A DNA stretch of 64,000 nucleotides from Frankia casuarinae (GCF_000013345.1 NC_007777.1:3038001-3102000); one strand, 5' to 3'. Shown: positions 52,480-63,632, numbered from the stretch's first letter. Numbers and translations: made by a program. Notes: generated by a model from the letters alone, not told the origin.

Positions 52480-52850
52480 CGAACCGGGCGATGCCCGCAG
52501 TGCGCCACCAGGCGTGCGAAGTCCTTCGGCCGGCGACGGGCGTACGTCCGCTCCACGGGGCCGTACCCCACCCGCCGGCCCGGTGCTCGGTGAGCACGGC
52601 GGGCAGCTCGACATCCAGGCCGAATTTCTCCGTCAACCCGGGCTACCCGGCCGTCTGCGGGGTGGTCGCCAGCCCGCGGTGTGGTCCTGGCTGAGGATGG
52701 CCGCCGCCCACCTCGCAGACGAACGTCCACGAGCCGTCATCCATCGGCGCGGGCTGGATGAACTCGTCCGGGTGGAAGGGGCGTACCTGTGTATCCACGC
52801 CACAGCTGCACGGGTCGCGAGCTGTGCGTCGCGCCGTATGCCGGTCCTGG
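52480..52850 (-). pseudogene. Frameshifted remnant of an unrecognised gene
   Basis: Three minus-strand stretches in different frames read like one protein: VDTQVRPFHPDEFIQPAPMD with WTFVCEVGGGHP (about 52830-52690), LTEKFGLDVELPAVLTEH (about 52640-52585) and YGPVERTYARRRPKDFARLV (about 52570-52510). No single frame is open. No family recognised. Together with the P450 piece it fills the gap 51937-52889, in which I see no intact gene. Confidence 0.4.
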
Positions 52851-52889
52851 CTGCAGTGCGCCGGAGACGCCAGCGAGGAGGTCTCGTCC

Positions 52890-53087
52890 ATGAGCACTCC
52901 AGGGATCGGCCATCCGTTGTACCCGCCGCTGCGCCCCACGGTCACCGTCGAGGAGCTCCTGGCCGCGAGAGGTACCCAACCCATCCGCTCGCTCGACGAC
53001 CTGGCCGCTGACACCTTCGATTCCGACGAGGAGCTCGACGAGTTCCTCGCGTTCACCTACGCCGAGCGTCGTCGCGACGTCGCCTGA
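52890..53087 (+). CDS. Probable antitoxin of a PIN-type toxin pair
   Basis: The 65-residue protein has a TVTVEELLAARGTQPIRSLD segment and an acidic C-terminal helix (TFDSDEELDEFLAFTYAERR), the usual look of a small toxin-neutralising protein. ATG 52890 follows GAGGAGGTCTCGTCC. The toxin gene starts 9 bases after its stop. No known antitoxin DNA-binding family is recognised. Confidence 0.7.
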   Translation: MSTPGIGHPLYPPLRPTVTVEELLAARGTQPIRSLDDLAADTFDSDEELDEFLAFTYAERRRDVA

Positions 53088-53096
53088 GCCGTCGCC

Positions 53097-53501
53097 GTGC
53101 AGCCCGTCGTCCTTGACACCGACATCGCCTCCCTGAGTCACAAGCGCAGGCTCAGCAGGCCCGTGGCAACCCACCTGATCGGCCGCCGGCCGCTGATCAC
53201 CTTCGTGACCTTCGGTGAGCTCACCAAGTGGACCGATCCGCGAGACTGGGGTAGTCGTCGACGTCAGGAACTCGCCGACTGGCTTTCGGGAATCCCTGTA
53301 CTGCCCGGAGACGAAGCCGTCGCTGCCACCTGGGGCGTACTCTCCGCAGCCGCCACCCGGGCCGGACAGCCCCGTCCAGTCAACGACATGTGGATCGCGG
53401 CGTGCTGCCTCACCCACAATCTGCCGCTCGCCACCTTGAACCTGAAGGACTGCATGTACTTCAGGGATCATCATGGTCTACGGATTCTTGGCGAGGAGTA
53501 A
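53097..53501 (+). CDS. PIN-domain toxin (VapC-like RNase)
   Basis: The 134-residue PIN protein has VVLDTDIASL (D7, D9), GELTKW (E41), PVNDMWIAACC (D97) and LATLNLKDCMYF (D118): the acidic Mg2+ site of VapC-type ribonucleases, which cut tRNA or rRNA. GTG 53097 start. Paired with the 65-residue gene upstream as a type II toxin-antitoxin module in a region rich in relics. Confidence 0.85.
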   Translation: MQPVVLDTDIASLSHKRRLSRPVATHLIGRRPLITFVTFGELTKWTDPRDWGSRRRQELADWLSGIPVLPGDEAVAATWGVLSAAATRAGQPRPVNDMWIAACCLTHNLPLATLNLKDCMYFRDHHGLRILGEE

Positions 53502-53532
53502 CCGCTGCTTCCGAACGGCGGGCCCCGGGGTC

Positions 53533-53660
53533 ATGCGGTACGCCGTGGTGGCCGGCTGCGACGTCGCCACCGTGACGACTCAGCCGGGATCGAAGTCCCA
53601 GCAGAACACGCAGCGCGCCGGTTTCGACCTCCTCCACACCCGCGCCATCCTCAACGCGCG
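53533..53660 (+). pseudogene. C-terminal remnant of a GNAT acetyltransferase
   Basis: MRYAVVAGCDVATVTTQPGS followed by KSQQNTQRAGFDLLHTRAIL is the end of a GNAT fold: the strand after motif A, the Q-P-G-S-x-S-Q-x-N motif and the terminal GF-x-L-x-Y/H-T-R-A. The acetyl-CoA binding part is missing, and the frame then drifts into non-homologous codons before the stop at 53746-53748. It precedes, but is not part of, the intact GNAT gene at 53757. Confidence 0.6.
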
Positions 53661-53756
53661 GCGATGTTGGCGGGCCAGCCCGAGGCTGTCCGGTCAGCCA
53701 TGGAGAAGACCGGTGGCGGAAACGGCCGGCGCAGGTTGGCGCTGCTAAAAAGAGCC

Positions 53757-54329
53757 ATGACCACGACGCCACGAATTCAGCAGTACCAGGGCGATCGACG
53801 CGAGCTCCGCCCTCTGTTCGAGCTGGCCGAAGACTCGGCCAGTCAACTCGACGCCTACCTCCACCTCGGCCACGTTCTGGTCGCGCTCCTCGACGACCGA
53901 ATCGTGGGACATCTTCAATTCGTTCCCACCGGACACCCACAGACGGTCGAGATCAAGAACATGGCAGTGCTGAAGCCCCATCAGGGACATGGGATAGGCC
54001 GGGCGCTCATCGAGTCACTGGTCGAGCTTCTCGCGGGTGCTCCGGTGACCGCGCTGCTCGTCGCGACGGCCGCCGCCGACATCGACAACCTGCGCTTCTA
54101 CCAGCGGCGCGGGTTCCGGTTCCGCTCGGTCGAACGCGACGCTTTCACGGCGGCGACGGGCTACCCCGGCTGCGTCGTCATCGACGGCATCGAGCTGCGC
54201 GACCGGGTCTGGCTTGACCTGGCGCTGCCCGCCACCGGGCCCCGCGTCGAAAACCGGGACCTTCTCCTGGCCAGCCGCCCCGGGTTGTTCGAAGCCGAGC
54301 ACTGCCTCCCGCACACCGGCCTGGGCTAA
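53757..54329 (+). CDS. GNAT-family N-acetyltransferase
   Basis: The 190-residue protein has the acetyl-CoA binding motif A (IKNMAVLKPHQGHGIGRALI, i.e. Q-x-x-G-x-G/A) and motif B (ADIDNLRFYQRRGFRFRSVE). ATG 53757 is the chosen start; the open frame runs 31 codons further up without homology. Substrate unknown. The neighbouring GNAT tail shows a second member of the family was lost here. Confidence 0.85.
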   Translation: MTTTPRIQQYQGDRRELRPLFELAEDSASQLDAYLHLGHVLVALLDDRIVGHLQFVPTGHPQTVEIKNMAVLKPHQGHGIGRALIESLVELLAGAPVTALLVATAAADIDNLRFYQRRGFRFRSVERDAFTAATGYPGCVVIDGIELRDRVWLDLALPATGPRVENRDLLLASRPGLFEAEHCLPHTGLG

Positions 54330-54365
54330 GTAGGGAGCCGACCGGCCGGCCTGAGCAGGAACGTT

Positions 54366-54707
54366 GCGACCTATATCGCCGTGGCCATGATCCTCGGCAT
54401 CTATTTCGCGCTGAGCTCCGGCACCGTGGACAGCATCGTCTACGACGTCGTCCTGGAGGAGACAGGCTCGAGCAAGCTCTACGAGACCTGGATCGGCCGG
54501 GTCACCATGATCGAGAACGGTGTTCTCGTGGTCAGCGCGCTGGCCGGTGGGGCGATCGCCGGCTGGGCCTCCGCGCGGGTGGCCTCCTTCGCCACCTTGC
54601 CGTTCGTGGCGGCTTCGGCCGTGGCGGTCTCGGCCGTGGCGGTCTCGGCCGTGGCGGTCTCGGCCGGTCAGGCTCGGGGCGCCTCGCCGAGAGGTAAGGC
54701 GGCATGA
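54366..54707 (+). pseudogene. Fragment of an MFS transporter
   Basis: The frame reads NVATYIAVAMILGIYFALSS then GTVDSIVYDVVLEETGSS, YETWIGRVTMIENGVLVVSA and LAGGAIAGWASARVASFATL, matching TM3 to TM6 of small actinobacterial MFS exporters (S-G-x-x-D-S-x-V-Y-D and E-x-x-G). It has no start region and ends after four VAVSA units of a 15-bp repeat and a stop at 54707, so only about a quarter of a transporter remains. Confidence 0.65.
54606..54665 (+). repeat. 15-bp tandem repeat x4 in the MFS remnant
   Basis: GTGGCGGTCTCGGCC in three perfect copies after a first copy with two changes, extending a membrane-helix-like stretch. Confidence 0.95.
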
Positions 54708-54800
54708 GAGCACCATTGGACGCTCACATGCAACGGCCCAGGCGGCGTACTCCAGCCAAGTCTCGATGAGAGAGCTCGGGCGCGGCTCGGGTGGATATTG

Positions 54801-56240
54801 CTAATCGAAGATGTCGGCGGCAGTGACGGTGAGACATCCTGGCGGCGCGTTACGGATCTCCTCGCGAGCGCACAGCGCGAGGCGCGCCCGGGCAGAGCCT
54901 TCGGTCCCGCCACTGTCAGGGCCGGCAGCTCCGTCGTCTGTCTGGCGCTCCGAGGCTGCTGGAACGGCCGATGTAATAGCGTGAGCCTTTTCCAGGAGCC
55001 GGCTGGAGATCCGTCGACCGTCAACAGAGCGCGCCCACTTCGCCTCGCCGAACAGAACCGGGTGTCGGTCCCTGCCCGCGAGCACGACCGCATCGATCTC
55101 GTTCTGCCCACCCGCGTTCCAATAAGGCCCGACCGCGACGATGTCCCTGCCCAGCGCGCCGACGACCGCGAGTCGGCGTAGGTGCTCGCGAAACGCTTCC
55201 TCCCACGGTTTGCCGAGATGGTCGTCCAGACTCTCGATCAGTACTGGCAGCAGTGCTTTCCCTAATCCACGCTCGATCTCCGCGCGGTACCGAGACAGCA
55301 CGCCGAGATAGAAAGCGAGGAAATTGTCGGCGATCCGGTAGACGCGCCGACGGCTGCGCGCTGGTTCGGTGACGGGCATCAGCCGTTCGACCAGCCGCAG
55401 CTCGACGAGCCGATCCAGAGTACGGGCCGGTTCAGCCCGAATATAGTCCTTGATCTCGTTGTACTGGGTGCGGCCCTCGGCGATCGCGTGGAGCACGGCC
55501 GCCGGGTATTCACCGTGCTCCACCTCGGTGGCAAGCACGAGTTGGCCCTCGGTGAGCAGCGGCGCCCCGGGCCGGCAGGCCAGCCGTAGCAGGTTGTCAG
55601 CGAGATCGGCGCCCTGGTCCCACCACGACAGATACAACGGAACTCCGCCAACCAGCCCGTAGACGAGCGCCCGGTCGGATGGCGTCAGGCTGGGCAGCAT
55701 GAGTGCGGCCTCGTGCGGACGGAACGGATGCAGCGACAGTGACAGATCAAATCTGCCGTACAGAGGCGCCCGCTGCTCCTGTAGCGCGGTCATGTGCCGC
55801 ACGGCCGACCCGCACACGAGCATCCGCAGCCTGGTCCGGCCGGCTGTTCGATCGAGGAAGGCCCGCAGGACTCCGGGCAGTTCGGGTGAGGTGGCGACGA
55901 TCTCGGGAAACTCGTCCAGGATGACGAGGAGCGGCTCCTGCTCAGCCGCCGCGGCGAGGTCGTCGAGCGCGTCGTCCCAGTCGAGATAGGGACGAGCAGC
56001 GAGATCACGGATTCGCCCCGGTAGCGCGATGGCCGCCTGACGGGATAGTTGCGCCAGTTCCCCAACTGCCGCCCGACCGGCTCCGGTGTGGGACACCGAC
56101 CGACGGCCCTGGGCGAAGCGCTGCAACAGCGCGGTTTTGCCGACCCGTCGCCGTCCCCCCACCACCGCCGGCCGGGGGTCGGTCGAGCGCCACCACGCCT
56201 CCAGAGCGGCGAGTTCGTCGGTGCGATTCACAAAGGCCAC
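54801..56240 (-). CDS. AAA ATPase with C-terminal DUF234/nuclease-like domain
   Basis: The 479-residue protein of the archaeal-type ATPase family starts with VNRTDELAAL, has Walker A VVGGRRRVGKTALLQRF and Walker B LLVILDEFPEI, then a SGSAVR-like sensor (MLVCGSAVRHM), a winged-helix region (YNEIKDYIRAEPARTLDRLV) and a C-terminal DUF234-like domain with EIDAVVLAGRDRHPVLFGEA followed by K, i.e. an E-x-D ... E-x-K nuclease-like core. The role may be in defence or mobile elements; none is proven. GTG 56240 preferred with GGAGGGAGG upstream. Confidence 0.82.
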   Translation of the reverse strand: MAFVNRTDELAALEAWWRSTDPRPAVVGGRRRVGKTALLQRFAQGRRSVSHTGAGRAAVGELAQLSRQAAIALPGRIRDLAARPYLDWDDALDDLAAAAEQEPLLVILDEFPEIVATSPELPGVLRAFLDRTAGRTRLRMLVCGSAVRHMTALQEQRAPLYGRFDLSLSLHPFRPHEAALMLPSLTPSDRALVYGLVGGVPLYLSWWDQGADLADNLLRLACRPGAPLLTEGQLVLATEVEHGEYPAAVLHAIAEGRTQYNEIKDYIRAEPARTLDRLVELRLVERLMPVTEPARSRRRVYRIADNFLAFYLGVLSRYRAEIERGLGKALLPVLIESLDDHLGKPWEEAFREHLRRLAVVGALGRDIVAVGPYWNAGGQNEIDAVVLAGRDRHPVLFGEAKWARSVDGRRISSRLLEKAHAITSAVPAASERQTDDGAAGPDSGGTEGSARARLALCAREEIRNAPPGCLTVTAADIFD

Positions 56241-56517
56241 CGCCGCCCCGCCTCCCTCCAGCAACTCACACCACCTGTAACTTACTTGCTATGTAAGTTA
56301 TACCCAGCGCCATCCGTACGCGGCTCGCGACATCCACGATTCTGTGATCTTTCCGCCTACCCGGCCGACAACCCTGACCGGATCGTGCTGCACGAGCTCA
56401 TCCGGAGAGGGATCACGATGACGCCGCTCACGGACCACCTCGCCTACCGTAGGACCTCGTCCTGCGCGGCATCGCCAGCCTCCCGGTCCGCTTCAAACAG
56501 CACGCCGGTGTCCTCGG

Positions 56518-59064
<2,547 letters not shown>

Positions 59065-59083
59065 GCTGCGATCGCCGGACGGC

Positions 59084-59518
59084 TCAGCGGAGCTCGTTGA
59101 TGCGGATCAGGTTGCCCGCGGGATCGCGGGAGGCGCAGTCGCGAACGCCGTACGGCTGCTCGGTCGGCTCCTGGACGACCTCGGCGCCGCTGGCCTGCAG
59201 CCGCGCGAAGGTGCCGTCGAGGGCGGCGGTGGCCAGCGACGAGCAGCCGACCGCGAAACAGACCTCGGTGACACTCAGGTCGCCACGACGCAGCAGCGCC
59301 ATTGCGCGCTCGATGCGCCGCGCCATCAGATAGGCGTACGGCGACTCGCCGTAGGCGAGCCGGAACTCGCGGCTGAGATGCCCGGCCGACATGTGCGCGC
59401 CGCGGGCGAGCGCCTCGACATCCAGCGGCCGCGCGTACTCCCGGTCGATCCGGTCGCGGACGCGGCGCAGCCGCGCGAGGTCGATCAGGCGCCGCGCCGC
59501 GACGGGTCTGCTCGTCAC
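59084..59518 (-). CDS. AraC DNA-binding domain fused to the tail of a VOC protein
   Basis: Residues about 10-95 are an AraC double HTH (RRVRDRIDREYARPLDVEAL, SAGHLSREFRLAYGESPYAY, RAMALLRRGDLSVTEVCFAV). The frame then passes at GCSSLATAALDGTFARLQAS straight into the last 55 residues of a glyoxalase/bleomycin-resistance (VOC) protein (EVVQEPTEQPYGVRDCASRD, PAGNLIRINELR). In related clusters the order is AraC gene, VOC gene, UvrA-like gene, so an in-frame deletion of the AraC tail and the VOC front seems to have made this 144-residue chimera. Start GTG 59518 chosen; 59566 possible. Confidence 0.75.
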   Translation of the reverse strand: MTSRPVAARRLIDLARLRRVRDRIDREYARPLDVEALARGAHMSAGHLSREFRLAYGESPYAYLMARRIERAMALLRRGDLSVTEVCFAVGCSSLATAALDGTFARLQASGAEVVQEPTEQPYGVRDCASRDPAGNLIRINELR

Positions 59519-59646
59519 CTGCCAGATCGTGCCACATCGCGCCGAGCACGTGGACGGGCCGGGCAACGGACAGGTGAACGGTCCACTCCGCCGCGCCCTG
59601 GGTGGCGATGGGACCGTGCAGGTTCAGTACCGCGTCACGGATTCGC

Positions 59647-60276
59647 TCATGTGCCCTTCCTCGCTGCTGGAGTGGATGTGCCGACGGCGGGTCGTGGTTC
59701 GGTGAGCGTGGTTACGAGTTCGTCGATCAGATTCTCGTCAACGGGTTGGCTGGTGGCAAGCATCCGGTACCAGATGACGCCGAAGACGAGGTCAGCGGCG
59801 GTGCCAGGGGAAGGGACGGGTGGCAGCTCGCCGCGGGTCCGGGCCCGGTCGAGGATGATCCCGAGCGCGTCACGGCGGCGCTGCAAGAACGAGGAGCGGA
59901 ACCGTCCCCGGAACTCCTCGTCGATCTGAGCGTGGGCCATCAGTGCGCGCAGTGCATCGGCTACCCGCTGGTCACGGCCCAGCCGGAAGCTAGCCGTGAG
60001 GAAGGCACGCAGGTCGGCGGTGTAACTGCCCTCGTCCGGGATGGGCACGTGCAGGTCGGCCTTGGTGGCCAGCGCGTCAAGCAGCACGTCGGCCTTGGAC
60101 GGCCACCAGCGGTAGATCGTCTGTTTGCCCGCGCCGGAGCGGGCCGCGATGCCCTCGATCGTCAAGCCTGCGTAGCCAACCTCTCCCACGAGCTCGATCG
60201 CCGCGGCAAGGATGGCCAGCCGGCTCTCCTCGCTGCGCTTGCGTCCGGGTCGGACCGGGATGGGGTGGTCGGTCAC
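59647..60276 (-). CDS. TetR/AcrR-family regulator, divergent to an SDR gene
   Basis: The 209-residue protein has an HTH at residues 15-65 (SRLAILAAAIELVGEVGYAG, LTIEGIAARSGAGKQTIYRW) and a C-terminal ligand domain of the TetR_C type common in actinobacteria. It diverges from the SDR gene across 57 bases that contain an inverted repeat (60297-60315), so it very likely represses that gene and itself. Confidence 0.9.
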   Translation of the reverse strand: MTDHPIPVRPGRKRSEESRLAILAAAIELVGEVGYAGLTIEGIAARSGAGKQTIYRWWPSKADVLLDALATKADLHVPIPDEGSYTADLRAFLTASFRLGRDQRVADALRALMAHAQIDEEFRGRFRSSFLQRRRDALGIILDRARTRGELPPVPSPGTAADLVFGVIWYRMLATSQPVDENLIDELVTTLTEPRPAVGTSTPAARKGT

Positions 60277-60296
60277 GGAGGCATGCTATCGTCAAT

Positions 60297-60315
60297 CCGA
60301 TACGAGACGTAACGG
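60297..60315. promoter_or_regulatory. Probable TetR operator, inverted repeat
   Basis: CCGATACG-AGA-CGTAACGG: two 8-base arms with one mismatch around a 3-base centre, in the middle of the tetR-SDR divergent region and 18 bases before the SDR start. This is the size and place expected for a TetR-family operator. Confidence 0.55.
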
Positions 60316-60333
60316 TTCGATTTAGGAGATCAC

Positions 60334-61053
60334 GTGAGCGAGCACACCGCGCTGGTCGTCGGGGGAACGTCTGGGATCGGGTTGGCCACCGCCCGGCGGC
60401 TGCAAGCCCTTGGCGCAACGGTCCACGTTGTCGGCCGCGGCAAGCAGCGGCTCGATGACGTCGCGGCCAGCGACCCGGAGCTGATCGTCCACCGGGCGGA
60501 CGGCGGCAACCGTGCCGAGATCAGCGCCGTCATCGAGACGATCGGCCGAATCGACTGGCTGATCATCAGCCTCAGTGGCAGCGAAGGTTCGGGATCTGTC
60601 GCTGACCTGGACTTCGACATGCTCCGCCGAGCCTTCGACGCGAAGTTCTGGGCTCACCTCACCACCATCCAGGCGGCTGTGCCGCACCTCACAGCGACCG
60701 GCTCCATCACGTTGCTCGGCGCGATCACCGCCCGCGCCGGAATGCCAGGAACCGCAGGCATCGCAGCCCTCAACGGCGCCGTCGAGGCCCTGGTCAAGCC
60801 GCTTGCTATGGAACTCGCGCCGATCCGGGTCAACGGCGTCTCCCCCGGCCTGGTCGACACCCCCTGGTGGAGTGGCATACCCGACGAGGCCCGGAAGGCA
60901 TACTTCGCCCAAGCCGCCCAGGCGCTCCCCACCCAGCGGATCGCGACCGCGGACGACATCGCCGAGGTCACCGTCGTCGCAGCCACCAACGCCAACCTCA
61001 CCGGCACAGTCATCGAGACCGACGGCGGGGCCCGTCTCGTGTCGATGGGCTGA
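60334..61053 (+). CDS. Short-chain dehydrogenase/reductase
   Basis: The 239-residue SDR has a cofactor motif VVGGTSGIGLATARRL (G-x3-G-x-G) and the substrate region GSITLLGAITARAGMPGTAG. The usual catalytic Y-x-x-x-K is not seen: the segment reads GIAALNGAVEALVKPLAMEL, so Tyr and Lys are replaced. The C-terminal IRVNGVSPGLVDTPWW and ETDGGARLVSMG are typical. It may therefore be a non-catalytic or altered member. GTG 60334 has AGGAG upstream; probably regulated by the divergent TetR. Confidence 0.88.
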   Translation: MSEHTALVVGGTSGIGLATARRLQALGATVHVVGRGKQRLDDVAASDPELIVHRADGGNRAEISAVIETIGRIDWLIISLSGSEGSGSVADLDFDMLRRAFDAKFWAHLTTIQAAVPHLTATGSITLLGAITARAGMPGTAGIAALNGAVEALVKPLAMELAPIRVNGVSPGLVDTPWWSGIPDEARKAYFAQAAQALPTQRIATADDIAEVTVVAATNANLTGTVIETDGGARLVSMG

Positions 61054-61520
61054 CCAGCCTTCCAACCCGTCAGCGACGTCTTCTGCCGACAGCCCCGCGT
61101 GCAACGCGTCCAGCAGTCGCGGGGCAGCACCAGCGCGATCCCGTCAGCGGTGGTTGGTCAGCAGCCGCTTGACCACCTGGTTAGACGGGCCGGCCTGGAT
61201 GGTGCCCAGCTCCCGCAGCACGGCCCGCGACCAGCCATCGGGAAGATCGCCGGCCGCCGTGTCACCGCTCCGCAGGACGATGCGTGCGACGTTCTCGTTC
61301 GCCCGGTCGGCGGTCCGCACCTGGCCCGCCGTCGCTGGGCACGGTGGCACCCGCGCGGGGGTGTGTAAGAACAACGGCTCTGCCAAGATTCCGGTGGTGA
61401 CAGGCCCGGTCCCGGGATGCCACGCGGAGCTCGGCATCCCGGGGTCATCCCCCGGCGGACATCGCGGCCCCGGGAACCGACCGATAGTCGGCGAACACGG
61501 TGGGCCGGTCAGGTGGCCGG
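61054..61520. other. Region between the SDR gene and prcA, 467 bp, weak coding signals only
   Basis: On the minus strand 61144-61437 an open frame of 97 codons ends with VRTADRANENVARIVLRSGD and RELGTIQAGPSNQVVKRLLT, which has normal protein character but no known family; upstream of it (downstream in transcription) LLDALHAGLSAEDVADGLEG lies in another frame at about 61105-61050. These could be one small frameshifted gene after prcA. Left as uncertain. Confidence 0.35.
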
Positions 61521-62243
61521 TCAGGTGGCCGAGGTCTGCGCGAGCAGCCCCTCGAGCGCCGGGCCGACGATCCGCTTGAACATCCGTCGGGTCCGGGTCC
61601 GGTCCAGCATGCCGACCTCCAGGTTGGCGGCCGCGAGGACCCGCTCGCCGTTCTGCGGCAGGCCCGGGGGCACCCCGACGGTCAGGGCCTGCACCGCGAC
61701 ACGCAGCGCCTCGGCGAGCGGCTGGCCGTCCCGGTGATGCTCCTTCAGCGACGTCGTGACCTGCTCGGAGGCGCCACCGATCGCGACGAAACCCCGCTCG
61801 TCGGCGATCGACCCGTCATAGGTCAGCCGGTAGATCTGGTCGTCGGCGATCGAGGTGCCGACCTCGGCGACGACGATCTCGACCTCGTAGGGCTTGACGC
61901 TCTCGCTGAAGATCGCACCGAGGGTCTGCGCGTAGGCGTTGGCGAGCGCGCGGCTGGTCACGTCACGCCGGTCGTACATGTAGCCACGCGAGTCCATGAG
62001 GCGGATGCCCGCCGTCCGCAGGTTCTCGAACTCGTTGTACTTGCCGACCGCGGCGAACGCGATGCGGTCGTAGATCTCACTGATCTTGTGCAGGGTCGCC
62101 GACGGATTCTCGGCGACGAACAAGATCCCGTTCTCGTAGGTGAGGACGACGACGCTGCGACCCCGCGCGATGCCCTTGCGCGCGTACTCGGACTTGTCGC
62201 GGACCTGCTGTTCGGGGCTCGCGTATCCGAACGGCATGGTCAC
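61521..62243 (-). CDS. prcA: 20S proteasome alpha subunit PrcA
   Basis: Outer-ring subunit of the actinobacterial proteasome. The 240-residue protein shows the alpha-type N-terminus ([34 protein letters not shown]) without an active Thr, and the conserved core ([24 protein letters not shown]-like [15 protein letters not shown]). GTG 62243 lies 1 base after the prcB stop; ATG 62237 is an alternative. The tail is [12 protein letters not shown] rather than a clear GQYL-type gate motif. Confidence 0.97.
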   Translation of the reverse strand: MTMPFGYASPEQQVRDKSEYARKGIARGRSVVVLTYENGILFVAENPSATLHKISEIYDRIAFAAVGKYNEFENLRTAGIRLMDSRGYMYDRRDVTSRALANAYAQTLGAIFSESVKPYEVEIVVAEVGTSIADDQIYRLTYDGSIADERGFVAIGGASEQVTTSLKEHHRDGQPLAEALRVAVQALTVGVPPGLPQNGERVLAAANLEVGMLDRTRTRRMFKRIVGPALEGLLAQTSAT

Positions 62244-62244
62244 G

Positions 62245-63069
62245 TCAGCCTCCCGAGTTCGTCGAACGGTCCGCGATGATGGCCGTCACCACCGGTTCTA
62301 TCTCATCGTCGGCATAGCGACGGTAGCCGTCCGCCGTCACGACCGCGACGATCGGGTACAGCTTGCGGATTACGTCCGGCCCGCCGGTCGCCGAGTCGTC
62401 GTCGGCGGCGTCGTAGAGGGCCTCGACGCTGATCCGGACGGCGTCGTCCTGGCTGAGATCGGACCGGAACCGCTTCTTCAGTGAACCCTTCGCGAACACC
62501 GAGCCCGAACCGATCGACTCGTACGTGCGTTCCTCCGACTTCGCCGCCGCGATGTCGTAGGAGAAGATCCGCCCTTTGCCCGTGTCGAGGTCGTACCCGG
62601 CGAACAGCGGGACGACGGCGAGGCCCTGCAGGGCCATCGGCAGGTTCCCCTTGACCATGGCCGCCAGCCGGTTGGCCTTCGCGTCCAGGCTCAGCGTCGA
62701 CCCCTCGATCTTCTCGTAGTGCTCCAGCTCCACCTGGAACAGCCGGATCAGCTCGGCGCCGACCCCGGCGGTGCCGGCATACCCCACACAGGAGTAGTCG
62801 TCGGCGTGATGGACCTTCTCGACGTCCCGCTGAGCGATCATGTGCCCCTGTGTCGCGCGCCGGTCACCGGCCATGATCACGCCACCGGGAAACGCCACCG
62901 CCACGATCGTCGTGCCGTGCGCCACCTCGGTGACCGGCCCCGGCAGGCCACTCCGGGCCCCCGGCAGCAGGTGCGGCGCCGACCGCGACAGGAAATCGGC
63001 GAACGACGATGTTCCCGGCGTCATGAACACAGCCGGTAGGCGCCCGGCGGCCCCCAATGGATCAGCCAC
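62245..63069 (-). CDS. prcB: 20S proteasome beta subunit PrcB
   Basis: Catalytic subunit. The 274-residue precursor has a 52-residue propeptide ending EVAHG, with the nucleophile Thr53 at the start of the mature chain ([20 protein letters not shown]). Lys and Asp of the active site lie in the same region (AGDRRAT) and the C-terminal [16 protein letters not shown] is typical. GTG 63069 is chosen because GGAAGGGGGATGC stands directly in front; ATG 63024 would shorten the propeptide to 37. Confidence 0.96.
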   Translation of the reverse strand: MADPLGAAGRLPAVFMTPGTSSFADFLSRSAPHLLPGARSGLPGPVTEVAHGTTIVAVAFPGGVIMAGDRRATQGHMIAQRDVEKVHHADDYSCVGYAGTAGVGAELIRLFQVELEHYEKIEGSTLSLDAKANRLAAMVKGNLPMALQGLAVVPLFAGYDLDTGKGRIFSYDIAAAKSEERTYESIGSGSVFAKGSLKKRFRSDLSQDDAVRISVEALYDAADDDSATGGPDVIRKLYPIVAVVTADGYRRYADDEIEPVVTAIIADRSTNSGG

Positions 63070-63413
63070 GCATCCCCCTTCCGATAGTCGGTCACGTGGG
63101 CCGCGCGCCCGGGGCGTCCCCGAGGCTCCCGGCCCGACGTTACAGATGAAGCACAACATAGGGCTATCGCCCCCCGAAGCTGGCGGGCAGGCCGGTCGAA
63201 CGGGTCGGCCGGGAAGGCGGTCACGGCCGCGCGTGCGGCCCGCCGACCTGCACCGGGGCACGCGGGCGGTGCGGCGCCGGACCCCCGCGGAACGCGGCCT
63301 CACCCGGCGGCGTCGACCCCGCCAGAGCTACCACCGCCGGGCGTCATCCACGGCGCCCGATACCGCCGGCTACCAGACCGCCGGCTACCAGACCGCCGGC
63401 TACCAGACGGCCG
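63070..63413. other. Spacer between pup and prcB, 344 bp
   Basis: No gene is seen. The half next to pup contains the 15-bp repeat at 63371-63400. The distance is long for an actinobacterial pup-prcB pair, so prcBA may have its own promoter here. Confidence 0.4.
63371..63400. repeat. 15-bp tandem repeat downstream of pup
   Basis: TACCAGACCGCCGGC twice in perfect tandem, with partial copies on both sides (63361-63370 and 63401-63415). The last partial copy reaches into the pup stop region. Confidence 0.9.
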
Positions 63414-63632
63414 TTACTGGCCGCCCTTCTGGACATAGCCCTTCACGAACTCCTCGGCGTTCTCCTCCAGGACGTCGTCGATCTCATCGAGCAGGGAATC
63501 GACGTCCTCGGACAGCTTCTCGTGCCGCTCCTTGAGGTCGGAGGCACTCGTGTCCTCGGTCGCGACGTCGTCGATCTCCTCCGCCCGACGGTCCGCGCGT
63601 TGCTGCCCGCCGCCGCTGTCCCTGGTGGCCAT
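63414..63632 (-). CDS. pup: Prokaryotic ubiquitin-like protein Pup
   Basis: The 72-residue disordered tag attached to proteins destined for the proteasome. It has an Arg/Asp/Glu-rich body, a coiled-coil-forming segment (SDLKERHEKLSEDVDSLLDE, IDDVLEENAEEFVKGYVQ) that binds the Mpa/ARC ATPase, and the C-terminal GGQ; the terminal Gln must be deamidated by Dop before ligation by PafA. ATG 63632 has AAGGAGGGC upstream. Confidence 0.98.
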   Translation of the reverse strand: MATRDSGGGQQRADRRAEEIDDVATEDTSASDLKERHEKLSEDVDSLLDEIDDVLEENAEEFVKGYVQKGGQ

